A DNA stretch of 36,965 nt. Origin: Streptomyces sporangiiformans. GTDB lineage: Bacteria > Actinomycetota > Actinomycetes > Streptomycetales > Streptomycetaceae. Shown here in pieces: positions 1-7,013 of this stretch. Below the pieces are notes generated by a model that made no database searches, was not told the DNA's origin, and saw only the letters and a program-made list of their open reading frames with translations. Position numbers and translations under genes: made by a program. The DNA is taken from positions 1-36,965 of the forward strand of contig NZ_VCHX02000096.1 in the NCBI RefSeq assembly GCF_005768555.2, read 5' to 3'. Within the stretch, counting starts at the first letter, position 1. Each line of letters starts with the position of its first letter.

Positions 1-2
1 CC

Positions 3-74
3 GAAGCCAGGGCTCACCTCCGCGACCTCGCCACCAATCTTGCCCACCACTATGCGCCGTCACCAACGTCCTGA
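3..74 (+). CDS. C-terminal tail of an unidentified protein (cut by window edge)
   Basis: An open frame enters from the left edge and ends at TGA 72-74. It encodes 23 residues, ending in HHYAPSPTS. The amphipathic, Leu/Ala/Arg-rich stretch before this looks like a C-terminal helix. A perfect hairpin starts directly after the stop, which supports a real gene end. No function can be assigned from so little. From 95 to 182 I see nothing coding. Confidence 0.4.
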   Translation, partial: EARAHLRDLATNLAHHYAPSPTS

Positions 75-94
75 CCCGCAACACCTGTTGCGGG
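75..94 (+). terminator. Hairpin terminator after the left-edge gene
   Basis: Perfect 8-bp stem CCCGCAAC/GTTGCGGG with a 4-nt loop, beginning one base after the TGA of the upstream frame. No clear T-run follows, which is common for streptomycete terminators. Confidence 0.5.
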
Positions 95-182
95 GCAGAA
101 TGTTGTTGACGCCTCCGGCAAGGCAGAAGCTTGAAGCCGCGGGACCGGCACAACGCACACGGCGCGGCTGTCCACGCTTGCC

Positions 183-605
183 TCAGGCTGTGGGGTCCCA
201 GAGTCCGCCGGCTTCGTCGCGGGCGAGGTGCTCGGCGTAGACGCCGACCTTCCAGGCGATGACGGACCGGCACTCCTCCAGTGCCTGGATCTGTGCGTCG
301 ACGCGCTGTCGATGGGCGTCGAGCAGTCGCAGGCGTTCTGCCTCGTTGCCTGGACCATGCCGTACCAGTTCGGCGAAGTGCTTGAGGTCGGCGAGCGGCA
401 TACCGGACTCGCGGAGCCTGACGCAGATCAGTAGCCAGTCGACATCCAAGGACGTGTAGCGCCGCCTGCCGCCCGACGTGCGCTGGACCGGTCCGACGAG
501 CAGGCCCTCGCGCTCGTAGAAGCGCAGGGCGTGCACGCTCAGTCCGGTTCGCTCGGCCACCTCGCCGATGCTCAGCAACTGCACGGCAGCCTCGGTGGTC
601 GTCAT
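183..605 (-). CDS. MerR family transcriptional regulator
   Basis: 140-residue protein with a MerR-type winged helix-turn-helix at about residues 11-80. The recognition helix and wing are readable (GEVAERTGLSVHALRFYERE and the GGRRRY wing). A long helix at about 85-120 is the dimerisation coiled coil. The short C-terminal part shows no conserved metal-binding cysteine set, so an organic or redox signal is more likely than a metal (inference). ATG at 605 is chosen because AGGAG lies 9-13 bases upstream and the MerR domain starts at once; an earlier in-frame ATG at 668 would run through the operator. It is divergent from the short-chain dehydrogenase at 661 and shares the palindrome at 625-646, so it probably controls both genes. 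Confidence 0.9.
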   Translation of the reverse strand: MTTTEAAVQLLSIGEVAERTGLSVHALRFYEREGLLVGPVQRTSGGRRRYTSLDVDWLLICVRLRESGMPLADLKHFAELVRHGPGNEAERLRLLDAHRQRVDAQIQALEECRSVIAWKVGVYAEHLARDEAGGLWDPTA

Positions 606-622
606 ACCGCTCACTCCTGGAC

Positions 623-653
623 TTGATCTAGACCTCGCTCTAGATCGTAGCGT
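623..653 (+). promoter_or_regulatory. Promoter with 19-bp spacer for the dehydrogenase (leaderless)
   Basis: -35 TTGATC (623-628) and -10 TAGCGT (648-653) are separated by 19 bp, the MerR-class spacing, with the operator between them. The expected start point falls on or one base before ATG 661, and no Shine-Dalgarno is present, so the mRNA is probably leaderless. Confidence 0.5.
625..646. promoter_or_regulatory. MerR-type palindromic operator
   Basis: Perfect inverted repeat GATCTAGA-N6-TCTAGATC between the divergent MerR and dehydrogenase genes. It lies within the long spacer of the rightward promoter. This is the standard placement for MerR proteins, which activate by untwisting a 19-bp spacer. 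Confidence 0.7.
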
Positions 654-660
654 CGGCAGC

Positions 661-1632
661 ATGACCATTACTGATCAGCAGCCGCTCGGCTCGCCCTTCT
701 CCGCTGCCACCCCCGCCGAGGACATCGTGGCCGACTGCGACCTTTCCGGCATGACCGCTGTGGTGACCGGGGGCTACTCCGGGCTCGGCCTGGAGACCGC
801 CCGGGCTCTGACGGCCGCCGGGGCCCGGGTCATCGTTCCAGCCCGCCGCCCCCACGTCGCTCGTGCCGCTCTCCAGGGAGTGAAGGACTGCGAGGTCATC
901 CCCATGGACCTGGCCGACCTCGCCAGCGTCCGCTCAGCCGCCGCGCACATCTGCGACTCCGCCGACCGGCTCGACCTCCTGATGGCCATCGCCGGAATCA
1001 TGGCCACCCCGGAGCGGCGCGTCGGGCCCGGCTGGGAAGGCCAGTTCACCGCCAATCACTTCGGGCACTTCACCCTCGCCTGTGAGCTCTACCCGCTCCT
1101 GGACGCCGCAGGCGGCGCGCGCGTCATCGTCAACAGCTCTGCTGGGCACACCCTGACCGGGATCCGCTGGCACGACCCGCACTTCCGTGCCGGCTACGAC
1201 AAGTGGCTTGCCTACGGCCAGTCCAAGACCGCCAACGCCCTGTTCGCCGTGCACCTCGACGCCCTCGGGCACAACGATGGCGTCCGCGCGTTCGCCCTCC
1301 ACCCAGGCAAGATCATCACCGGTCTCCAGCGCGAGATGGCCCTCCAGGAACAGATCGACCGCGGCTGGGTGGACGAGCACGGCAACGTGATCGGCGTCGA
1401 CTTCAAGACCCCCTCCCAGGGCGCCGCCACCGGCCTGTGGGCCGCCACGTCCCCGCTCCTCGACGGCCGCGGCGGGCTCTACCTGGAGGACTGCGACATC
1501 GCCCGCGTCTCCACCCCCGACCAGCCCATGGACGACGGCGGCGTCCGCACGTACGCCATCGACCCCGACGAGGCCGCACGCCTCTGGGACCTCTCCGTCG
1601 CCGCGACCGGCGTCACCGCGATCCCCCGGTGA
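661..1632 (+). CDS. Short-chain dehydrogenase/reductase (SDR)
   Basis: 323-residue NAD(P)-dependent oxidoreductase of the classical/extended SDR type. The Rossmann motif TGGYSGLG is at residues 36-43, the catalytic serine region NSSAGH at about 158-163, and the catalytic YGQSK at 185-189 (Tyr185, Lys189). Closest in look to the retinol dehydrogenase/WW-oxidoreductase-like SDRs common in actinomycetes. The substrate cannot be told. ATG 661 is preferred over an upstream ATG at 568 because the promoter and operator occupy 623-653. It is divergent from the MerR gene and probably its target. The cytosolic enzyme may serve to reduce the inducing compound (inference). Confidence 0.93.
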   Translation: MTITDQQPLGSPFSAATPAEDIVADCDLSGMTAVVTGGYSGLGLETARALTAAGARVIVPARRPHVARAALQGVKDCEVIPMDLADLASVRSAAAHICDSADRLDLLMAIAGIMATPERRVGPGWEGQFTANHFGHFTLACELYPLLDAAGGARVIVNSSAGHTLTGIRWHDPHFRAGYDKWLAYGQSKTANALFAVHLDALGHNDGVRAFALHPGKIITGLQREMALQEQIDRGWVDEHGNVIGVDFKTPSQGAATGLWAATSPLLDGRGGLYLEDCDIARVSTPDQPMDDGGVRTYAIDPDEAARLWDLSVAATGVTAIPR

Positions 1633-1657
1633 ACCCGCGCCCTGCATACGCTGCGGC

Positions 1658-1680
1658 GGGCAGCGCGGTACGAGCTGCCC
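1658..1680 (+). terminator. Possible terminator after the SDR gene
   Basis: 7-bp stem GGGCAGC/GCTGCCC with a 9-nt loop, 26 bases after the SDR stop. There is no T-run. It may end SDR transcription before the IS481 relic. Confidence 0.35.
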
Positions 1681-1758
1681 CTCGGCTTCATCACGGCCCC
1701 CGGGCCACCTCGCTCGGCGATCCGCCGCCGGAGGCACCGGAAGCAGAGGGGTCTAGGC

Positions 1759-2692
1759 ATGCCGCACCGTAACGCACCTCTTACGGTCGAGGGCCGACGG
1801 CGGCTCATCCAGCGCTGCCGCACCCGCCCGATCTCGCACGTCGCCGAGATGAGCATCTCGCGGGCATGCGCATCCAAGTGGGTCAACCGATGGCGCCGTC
1901 ACGGCGACCTCGGCCTGCTCGACCGCCCCTCGACCCCACACCACAGCCCACGCGCGACACCGGCATGGGTGATCGAGAAGATCGAATCCTGGCGGCGGCA
2001 GGAGAAGTGGTCCGCACAGCGGATCACTACGAGCTGGCCGATCTCGGTCACGCCGTCAACCGACGCACCGTCACCCGTCACTTGACCAAGCTAGGACTGG
2101 GACACCGCCGGTTCCTCGACCCCTGCGGGGAAAGCAACCGGGAGCCCGGGAAGATCACCGCTCACTGGCCGGGGCACATGGTGCACCTGGACGTCAAAAA
2201 GGTCGGACGGATTCCCGACGGGGGCGGCTGGCATGTCCGCGGTCGCGACTCAGAGCAGGCCAAAAGTGTGGGCCGAGCGCAATCGGCAGGCGCGAAGCGC
2301 GGCCACGTATACCTGCACTCCGCCGTCGACGGCTTCTCCCGACTGGCCTATACAGAGCCGCTCGCCGATGAGAAGGGCTGGACGGCTGCCGCATTCCTGG
2401 CACGGGCGAAGGTCTGGTTCGCCGCCCACGGCATCATCCACCTCCACCGCGTCGTCACCGACAACGGCGCCTGCTACCGCTCAGGCGACTTCGCACGCAC
2501 GAAGAGCTCCTGTACGCCCGCGAGTTCACCAACGAGGCCGGCCGTGCGGCCGCGATTGACGTCTGGAACATCCACTACAACTACCACCGGCCGCACAGTG
2601 GAGCAGGGAGTCTACCGCCGGCATCACGGCTCAGGAGCGGTGTCACCAACGTCCGGCCCTCCTACAACCGTCACCGGCCGAAACCTCAGTAG
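1759..2692 (+). pseudogene. IS481 family transposase, frameshifted and internally deleted
   Basis: The start is clearly an IS481-type transposase: an N-terminal helix-turn-helix region (ISRACASKWVNRWRRHGDLG) and an integrase core with HLDVKKVGRIPDGGG, HSAVDGFSRL and VVTDNGACYRS (DDE residues Asp, Asp). The reading frame changes at about 2030. Near 2505 a block of roughly 30 residues is missing. It should contain the glutamate motif HNGKVERYQ. The C-terminal part then continues in a third frame (WNIHYNYHRPHSG, ending at TAG 2690-2692). The copy therefore has at least two lesions and lacks its catalytic Glu, so it is dead. The start ATG 1759 is the family's usual start. Confidence 0.9.
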
Positions 2693-3049
2693 CGGCGTTT
2701 GCCGTCGTGGTGAACGGCTGTCGTTGGCGACGGTCGGACCCGGCGTGGTGACCGGGCTCGCGTCGGCGGTGCGGGCCCAGGCGGTCGGCGCGCCAGCGGT
2801 CCCGGTGTTGTTCGTGGTCTCGGCCTCCGCGGACTGCTGTTCCAGGTCCGTCGGCCGGGGCGACCCCAGGAGCCGTTCAGGTCAGATCCCGACCTCTCGA
2901 TACTGGCGGGTTGGGATGTTTGACTCTGTCGGGATTCCGGCCCCTTGAACAAGACTTTGCCGAAGGGGGCGGGGCACAAGCGACCCGGACGTCCGATCGC
3001 TCTCCGGACTCTCCGCGGTGCTGAGCGCCGACCGTCCTCGAAGACGTCC
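2693..3049. other. Non-coding stretch between IS481 relic and RIP gene
   Basis: No convincing gene. One minus-strand frame over about 2700-2860 is rich in Thr, Ala, Pro and Asn, like a disordered linker, but has no start or domain. It could be debris of a lost gene or chance coding bias of high-GC DNA. Confidence 0.3.
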
Positions 3050-3069
3050 ATGACTCGTCCACGAGTCAT
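3050..3069. promoter_or_regulatory. Perfect palindrome upstream of the RIP gene
   Basis: ATGACTCG-TCCA-CGAGTCAT, an 8-bp inverted repeat ending 21 bases before the RIP start codon and just before the AGGAAGCGAG ribosome site. It could be a repressor operator or an RNA hairpin in the leader. Confidence 0.5.
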
Positions 3070-3090
3070 CGCAGGAAGCGAGATAATGGC

Positions 3091-4038
3091 ATGTCCATGA
3101 AGCAAACGTCGCCTGTCGAGCGGGGCGGCGGCCCAGTTCACAAACGCCGTTCCCGCTGGCTGACCAGGAAGTTCATGGTGCTCTTCCTCGCCGTTGCCAC
3201 GCTGCTGGGTGGTGCCGCCGTGGTGGTCCCGCAGTTCCAGGAGAAGGCCAGCGCCATCGATGACGGCAACGACATCACCTGGGACATCAGTGGCGGCGAA
3301 AAGGCGTACGACGACATGATCAAAGCCGTACGCCAGCGGGCGACCGGCGGCAGGGTGCTGCGGAACGGCATACTGCAGACCGACCCCACCCTGGACACCT
3401 CCTCCAGGAACATCTTCGCCATCGACCTGCGGGCCAGTGCCCTGCCCTCGAGTTCGGACGGCAACAACGTCCGCCTGATCCTGCGGGCGCGGGACCTGTT
3501 CATCATCGGCTACCAGGTCCGGGACGGAAGGGGCAGCGCTGAGCCCATCTACTTCAAGGGCGACGACCCCAACCCCAACTCGCGGGTGCCTGCCGGCAGC
3601 TTCCCGTTCACGGGCGGCTACGGGGACCTGGAGTCGCGGGGCGGCCAGGCGCGGGCCAACATGAGGCTCAACCAACAGGTGGTGGACACGGCGTACGTGA
3701 ACCTGCGGGGGAACGCCAATGTGAACACGGCAGCCCGGTCGATGATGGTGTTCGCCATGATGGTCGCGGAAGCCGCGAGGTTCGAGCCGCTGCACCAGGA
3801 CTTCAGGCAGGCCTTCGGCTCCAACGGCGTCGGTGAGACGGTCGTCAACGTTGCCGACGCAGAGCTGATGAACAGCTGGGGCGAGGCATCGCGGCAGTTG
3901 GTCGCCAGCCTCAACAACGGCACACCCATCAACTTCCGGGTCGACGACCCCGCAACACCGAGCGTCGACTTCTCCGCGAACACGCTGACGTCGATGGCCG
4001 CGATCCTCGCCATCTGCCTTCTGCAGAACAGTCAGTGA
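3091..4038 (+). CDS. Secreted ribosome-inactivating protein (rRNA N-glycosylase, ricin A/Shiga A fold)
   Basis: 315 residues. A basic N-terminus and hydrophobic segment (about 27-46, VLFLAVATLLGGAAVVV) form a signal peptide or anchor, with likely cleavage near 54-56. The mature part matches the ribosome-inactivating protein (RIP) family, which removes one adenine from the sarcin-ricin loop of large-subunit rRNA. All active-site landmarks are visible: Tyr141 in FIIGYQ, Tyr177 in FTGGYG, Glu227 and Arg230 in AEAARFE, and Trp263 in NSWGEASRQL. S. coelicolor is known to encode a RIP (RIPsc, SCO7092). ATG 3091 has AGGAAGCGAG upstream; ATG 3097 is an alternative. It stands alone, flanked on both sides by IS481-tail sequences, with no visible immunity gene. 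That is understandable if the protein is exported and aimed at eukaryotes or competitors (inference). Confidence 0.93.
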   Translation: MSMKQTSPVERGGGPVHKRRSRWLTRKFMVLFLAVATLLGGAAVVVPQFQEKASAIDDGNDITWDISGGEKAYDDMIKAVRQRATGGRVLRNGILQTDPTLDTSSRNIFAIDLRASALPSSSDGNNVRLILRARDLFIIGYQVRDGRGSAEPIYFKGDDPNPNSRVPAGSFPFTGGYGDLESRGGQARANMRLNQQVVDTAYVNLRGNANVNTAARSMMVFAMMVAEAARFEPLHQDFRQAFGSNGVGETVVNVADAELMNSWGEASRQLVASLNNGTPINFRVDDPATPSVDFSANTLTSMAAILAICLLQNSQ

Positions 4039-4119
4039 CGCGCCGGAGCCGTCCGGGTCCGCTGCCAGATGCTCGCGGCCCCGGCGCCAGTGGCCTGCCC
4101 CTCCTCAAGCCCTCGCCAG

Positions 4120-4233
4120 GTGGAACAGCCTGGGCAACCTCGCCCCGTGCAGCACCTCAAACGGAAGCAGTACCGGCCGGACCTGCTCGATGGGTTCATC
4201 GCTGAGACCGGACTGACCACGACACCACTATGA
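4120..4233 (+). other. Short unassigned reading frame, possible gene remnant
   Basis: A 37-codon frame from GTG 4120 encodes a basic stretch followed by YRPDLLDGFIAETGLTTTPL. The composition looks protein-like, but no family is recognised and its end lies in the IS481-tail-like repeat. It may be a decayed gene end. Low confidence. Confidence 0.2.
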
Positions 4234-4266
4234 CGTCACCCCGAGCCGAAAACCTCAGTAGCGACG
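4225..4266 (+). repeat. Second copy of the IS481-relic 3' tail sequence
   Basis: Positions 4245-4266 match the last bases of the IS481 relic and its stop (2678-2697) apart from one inserted A, one G/A change and a single-base shift. Similarity extends weakly upstream through GTCACC. The core shared by both is AACCTCAGTAGCG. The two copies bracket the RIP gene. Confidence 0.45.
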
Positions 4267-4316
4267 AAAGCAGGGACACGGCAACGGCCCCCGACCAACT
4301 ACCCCGCTGCCCACCA

Positions 4317-4407
4317 CGCAGGCGGTGGGATTTGAACCACGGTCACATCGCTGCCACCGGTTTTCAAGAGCGTTGCAGTACGCGAGGGCACGTGCGCTCT
4401 GGCCTGC
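4317..4407 (-). pseudogene. tRNA-Ser(TGA)-like sequence, probably decayed
   Basis: Read on the minus strand, 91 nt, the usual length of a type II tRNA. The ends pair as GCAGGC/GCCTGC (6 bp), followed by G at the discriminator position as in serine tRNAs. The anticodon loop reads CTTGAAA (anticodon TGA) within a context typical of tRNA-Ser. Faults: the anticodon stem has two mismatches (ACGCT against ACCGG), and the T-arm lacks one G, leaving a 4-bp stem with an 8-base loop. No CCA is encoded. I read it as a pseudogene or an unusual tRNA carried by a mobile element. Confidence 0.35.
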
Positions 4408-4428
4408 GCTCCGCCTCTGTGGTCTCGA

Positions 4429-4503
4429 CGCGGGGTGGAGCAGCTCGGTAGCTCGCTGGGCTCATAACCCAGAGGTGTCAGTTCAAATCTGGCCCCCCGA
4501 CCA
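4429..4503 (+). tRNA. tRNA-Met(CAT), initiator-like, possibly degenerate
   Basis: The first 48 bases match the canonical bacterial initiator tRNA: 5' CGCGGGG, D-arm GAGC/GCTC, anticodon stem CTGGG/CCCAG with the three G-C pairs typical of initiators, and loop CTCATAA. The T-arm still folds (GTCAG/CTGGC around TTCAAAT) and CCA is encoded. However, the variable loop is one base short and the acceptor end CCCCCGA pairs with only four of the seven 5' bases. It has 75 nt instead of 77. A strong hairpin follows directly. It may be a decayed or element-borne copy rather than the cell's main initiator tRNA. Confidence 0.45.
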
Positions 4504-4506
4504 ACT

Positions 4507-4541
4507 CTGGCTCCTACGACGCCTGGCGTCCTAGGAGCCAG
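4507..4541. terminator. Strong hairpin terminator after the tRNA-Met-like gene
   Basis: Perfect 10-bp stem CTGGCTCCTA/TAGGAGCCAG, then one C-C mismatch and an inner GACG/CGTC stem. It starts four bases after the CCA and is typical of tRNA transcription units. Confidence 0.7.
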
Positions 4542-4565
4542 AAGCATTTGCGGAGCTCCAGGGAA

Positions 4566-4669
4566 GCCATGGCCGAGCGTCGTCGACCGTGGCGTTCCTC
4601 CGGTCGCACTGTTCGCGGGCGAACCACAGGAAGTCGAAGAACGTGCGCAGGTCCCGGGCGTGCGCGGCC
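4566..4669 (-). pseudogene. Tyrosine recombinase N-terminal fragment
   Basis: On the minus strand one frame reads ARDLRTFFDFLWFAREQ, followed by a charged stretch. This resembles the N-terminal SAM-like DNA-binding domain of phage-type integrases. No start, frame continuity or catalytic domain remains. The segment 4670-4795 also looks like debris. Confidence 0.35.
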
Positions 4670-4795
4670 TGTGTGTTGCGCGGGGAGGACGAAGCCGAGG
4701 GTCAGCAGGAGGTGCTGGGCTTGGATGCCGTAGGTGATGAGGCGCCTGTTCCACTTGTCGCGACGGCGCTCTCGTCCTCATGCTCGCGGCCCGGA

Positions 4796-5968
4796 TCAGA
4801 ATGCCGGCGCAGCTTGCTCCTGCCGCGGTCCCTGACTGCGTGCCTTGAGCAGCCCGTCCCGTAGGCGGTTGTGGGCCTTGGCCAGGCAGGCCTGCACCGC
4901 GCCGCGTGCTACCGAGAGTCCCAGAATCTGGGAGACGGTCGTGATCCTGGGGATGGCCGGCAAGGTCTGTTCGAGTCGCTTGCGTACCTCGGGGAGCACC
5001 TCGTCCACCAAGGGGTGCAACCGGCCGACGAAGTATACGGATTCGGGATCGAGTGTCACGGCGACGATGCTCACGGCGGTCGAGACCGCCGTCGTGAACG
5101 CCTTGAGTGTCTCCGCACGGCCTCGATGGTCCTGAGGTGCCAGCCACAGGTCCTCGACGCGTTCGATGTCCAGTCCGTGTTCACGAGCGAACTTCACAAG
5201 CCCCCCGGTGCTCAGCAGCCCGTTGAGGGTGCGGCCGTCGATGCCCGAGGAGAGGGAACCGATGTCGCCGAACGCAGGAGTACGTCCCCGAGCCAGTTCC
5301 TGGTCCCTGCAGGTGGCGAAATTCAAGGTGCTGCTGACGCTGAACAGGGCAGCGTTATGGATGCTCGCGTCGTCCGTGAGCACCTGGAGCAAGGACGCGT
5401 TCGCGTCACTGTCGAAGGTCACTGGAGCACCGACGAGCTTTTCGACGGTTCGCTGGAGGTCTCTGCCGGAGAAGATTTTCATCGGATCGGCAGGCCGAAA
5501 GACCTCGGCGCCGTCGCGGACATGGGCGGGCAGTGCCGCGACGACCTGGCGCAGTGGCCCTCGTGCGGATGCGCTGGTCTGCGCGATCAGGTCGACCAGC
5601 CACCGGCCGGCAGCGGGGTCGTCGTTGTGCTCGACCGTCGGAACGATCACGTGTCCGATCTCACGGCCGCGTAGGTCGGTCACCAGCACGCCGGTGGTCA
5701 CGGCGCCGAAGCTGACCCCCACGACGTGTCCGGCCGTCTCGGGCACATCGAGGTACGTCGACGGACGGCCACGCCCGGCGACGGCGTCGACTCCCCCGTC
5801 CACGACGAATCCGTCAGAACGCAGTTCCTCGACGGCCCGCGACACCGTCGCCTTGCTCAACCCCGTGAGCTCGATGAGCTTGTTCCGGGTCAACGGCGCA
5901 TGGGAGAGAACCACGTCAAGGACGCTTGCCTTGTTGTAGTCGCGTGGTGTGGGGTTGATGCTGCTCAC
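4796..5968 (-). CDS. ROK family transcriptional regulator
   Basis: 390 residues. An N-terminal winged helix (about 15-65, with LTRNKLIELTGLSKATVSRA as the helix-turn-helix) is followed by a ROK sugar-kinase-like sensor domain from about 80. The kinase phosphate loop is not intact (GVSFGAVTTG where kinases have DxGxT), and the usual ROK zinc motif of clustered Cys residues is absent. It is therefore a ligand sensor, not a kinase. GTG 5968 is chosen for the AAGG ribosome site about 9 bases upstream. It is last in a four-gene minus-strand cluster (phospho-lyase, kinase, HAD, ROK), and the likely target is the palindrome over the promoter at 9523-9550 (inference). The ligand may be an amino sugar or amino alcohol. 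Confidence 0.9.
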   Translation of the reverse strand: MSSINPTPRDYNKASVLDVVLSHAPLTRNKLIELTGLSKATVSRAVEELRSDGFVVDGGVDAVAGRGRPSTYLDVPETAGHVVGVSFGAVTTGVLVTDLRGREIGHVIVPTVEHNDDPAAGRWLVDLIAQTSASARGPLRQVVAALPAHVRDGAEVFRPADPMKIFSGRDLQRTVEKLVGAPVTFDSDANASLLQVLTDDASIHNAALFSVSSTLNFATCRDQELARGRTPAFGDIGSLSSGIDGRTLNGLLSTGGLVKFAREHGLDIERVEDLWLAPQDHRGRAETLKAFTTAVSTAVSIVAVTLDPESVYFVGRLHPLVDEVLPEVRKRLEQTLPAIPRITTVSQILGLSVARGAVQACLAKAHNRLRDGLLKARSQGPRQEQAAPAF

Positions 5969-6173
5969 CTCATGACCTTAGCGAGACCATACGCAGTCCG
6001 AACCAGTGGTCTCTGCCGGACTTGCCGAGTTGCCCGTGGGCGTCGGCGAAGAGGCTGATCCTTGGCTCCCCTGCGCTTCTGTTCAACTCCGCCTGCTTTT
6101 CTCGGGGGGAGAACCTCGTGGCCGTCTCCTGCTGGAGGCGGGTTCGCAGCGCTCGGCTCTGTGTTCTCTGTCC

Positions 6174-6207
6174 TGTGTCGGCGTCTGTGTCGGCGTCCTG
6201 TGTCGGC
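6174..6207. repeat. Three tandem TGTGTCGGC units
   Basis: Three copies of TGTGTCGGC (6174-6182, 6186-6194, 6199-6207) spaced 12-13 bp apart, just after the HAD gene stop. The rest of the 244-bp gap before the ROK gene (5969-6212) holds no gene I can support. Confidence 0.5.
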
Positions 6208-6212
6208 CTGGA

Positions 6213-6878
6213 TCAGCAGCCGAGGAGGTTCGGCAGGCCAGACAGGTCGGGCAGCTCGTCGTACGGCTGGTAGTCGGAGCTGCCCAGGCGGCCGTAGCGG
6301 TTGATCCACACCCGGCGCTTCAGGCCGAGGTCGCGAGTCGGGATGTGGTCGTACTCCCAGCCCTGGGCGGTGTGGATGACCTGCGACGGCTCGACGCCCA
6401 TGGTCTTGAAGGCATGCTCGAAGGTCTGACGGTCGGGCTTGTAGGCGCCGGCCTGCTGGGCCGTGATGACGTAGTCGAACTCGACGCCGATGTTCTCCAC
6501 GTTCCGCGCGATCAGGTTGTCGTCGGTGTTGGAGATGATCGCGATCTCGTACTTGGTCTTCAGGGCGCGCAGCGCGTCCGGGACCTCCGGGAAGGGACCG
6601 AAGGTGGGGACGGCCTCGACGAGGGCATCGCCGTCGGAGTCGCGGTACTCCAGGCCGTGCAGGCGCATGGCGTTGCGCAGGCTGGAGTGCAGGATCTCGT
6701 GGTACGGGCGGTACGCCTCCAGGACGGCCTGGAAGCGCATGACGCGGAAGTCGTCGAGGAACTCGTCGACATCCAGGTTGTCCAGATCCAGCCGATCCTC
6801 GAGGACCTTCAGGGTCGTGGGGCCGAGCTCGAAGTTGATCAGGGTCGCATAGGCGTCGAAGGTGACGATCTCTCGCAT
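6213..6878 (-). CDS. HAD superfamily hydrolase, 2-haloacid dehalogenase type II-like
   Basis: 221 residues with all four HAD motifs at the spacing of L-2-haloacid dehalogenase. The nucleophile is Asp8 in VTFDAYATL. Ser116-Asn117 lie in ISNTDD, Lys147 in GAYKPDR, and the acid motif has Asp177 (WEYDHIPTRDLG). The cap domain is helical and of the dehalogenase type. The true substrate may be a phosphorylated or halogenated small molecule; haloacid specificity is not proven. ATG 6878 begins directly at the HAD core; an upstream ATG at 6947 would add a Pro/His-rich extension. It is third in the cluster after the phospho-lyase and kinase, 135 bases downstream of the kinase stop. Confidence 0.9.
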   Translation of the reverse strand: MREIVTFDAYATLINFELGPTTLKVLEDRLDLDNLDVDEFLDDFRVMRFQAVLEAYRPYHEILHSSLRNAMRLHGLEYRDSDGDALVEAVPTFGPFPEVPDALRALKTKYEIAIISNTDDNLIARNVENIGVEFDYVITAQQAGAYKPDRQTFEHAFKTMGVEPSQVIHTAQGWEYDHIPTRDLGLKRRVWINRYGRLGSSDYQPYDELPDLSGLPNLLGC

Positions 6879-7013
6879 GGGGTTCAGCCTCAATTCTGGG
6901 TGACGGTGAGAAAGTTGGGGTTCAGGCCATGCGGTCGCCGGGGTCACGATCTCGTCGAGTGAGGCCAGGTCGGCCGTGTCGGACGCCGACGAGCGTCGCC
7001 TCAGTGGCGCCGC

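Larger units (their letters stand above)
4286..4506. repeat. Direct repeat GGCCCCC(C)GACCAACT bracketing the tRNA-like sequences
   Basis: Copy 1 is 4286-4300 and copy 2 is 4491-4506, with one extra C in copy 2. Copy 2 is the 3' end (acceptor side and CCA) of the tRNA-fMet-like sequence. Copy 1 may be the end of a lost tRNA or an attachment-site half. Confidence 0.45.

Noticed and set aside
1203..1772. Long Arg/Pro-rich frame inside the SDR gene
   Set aside because: It overlaps a well-supported SDR gene in another frame, and its Arg/Pro/His composition is the usual shadow of high-GC coding DNA.
2686..3795. 369-codon minus-strand frame opposite the RIP gene
   Set aside because: The RIP frame has the complete active site; the opposite frame has no domain and its composition is that of an antisense shadow.
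3091..4038. RIP gene as a toxin-antitoxin system
   Set aside because: No small partner gene lies next to it, and the export signal argues against an intracellular toxin.
6006..6962. 318-codon plus-strand frame opposite the HAD gene
   Set aside because: Shadow of the HAD hydrolase, whose four catalytic motifs are all present on the minus strand.
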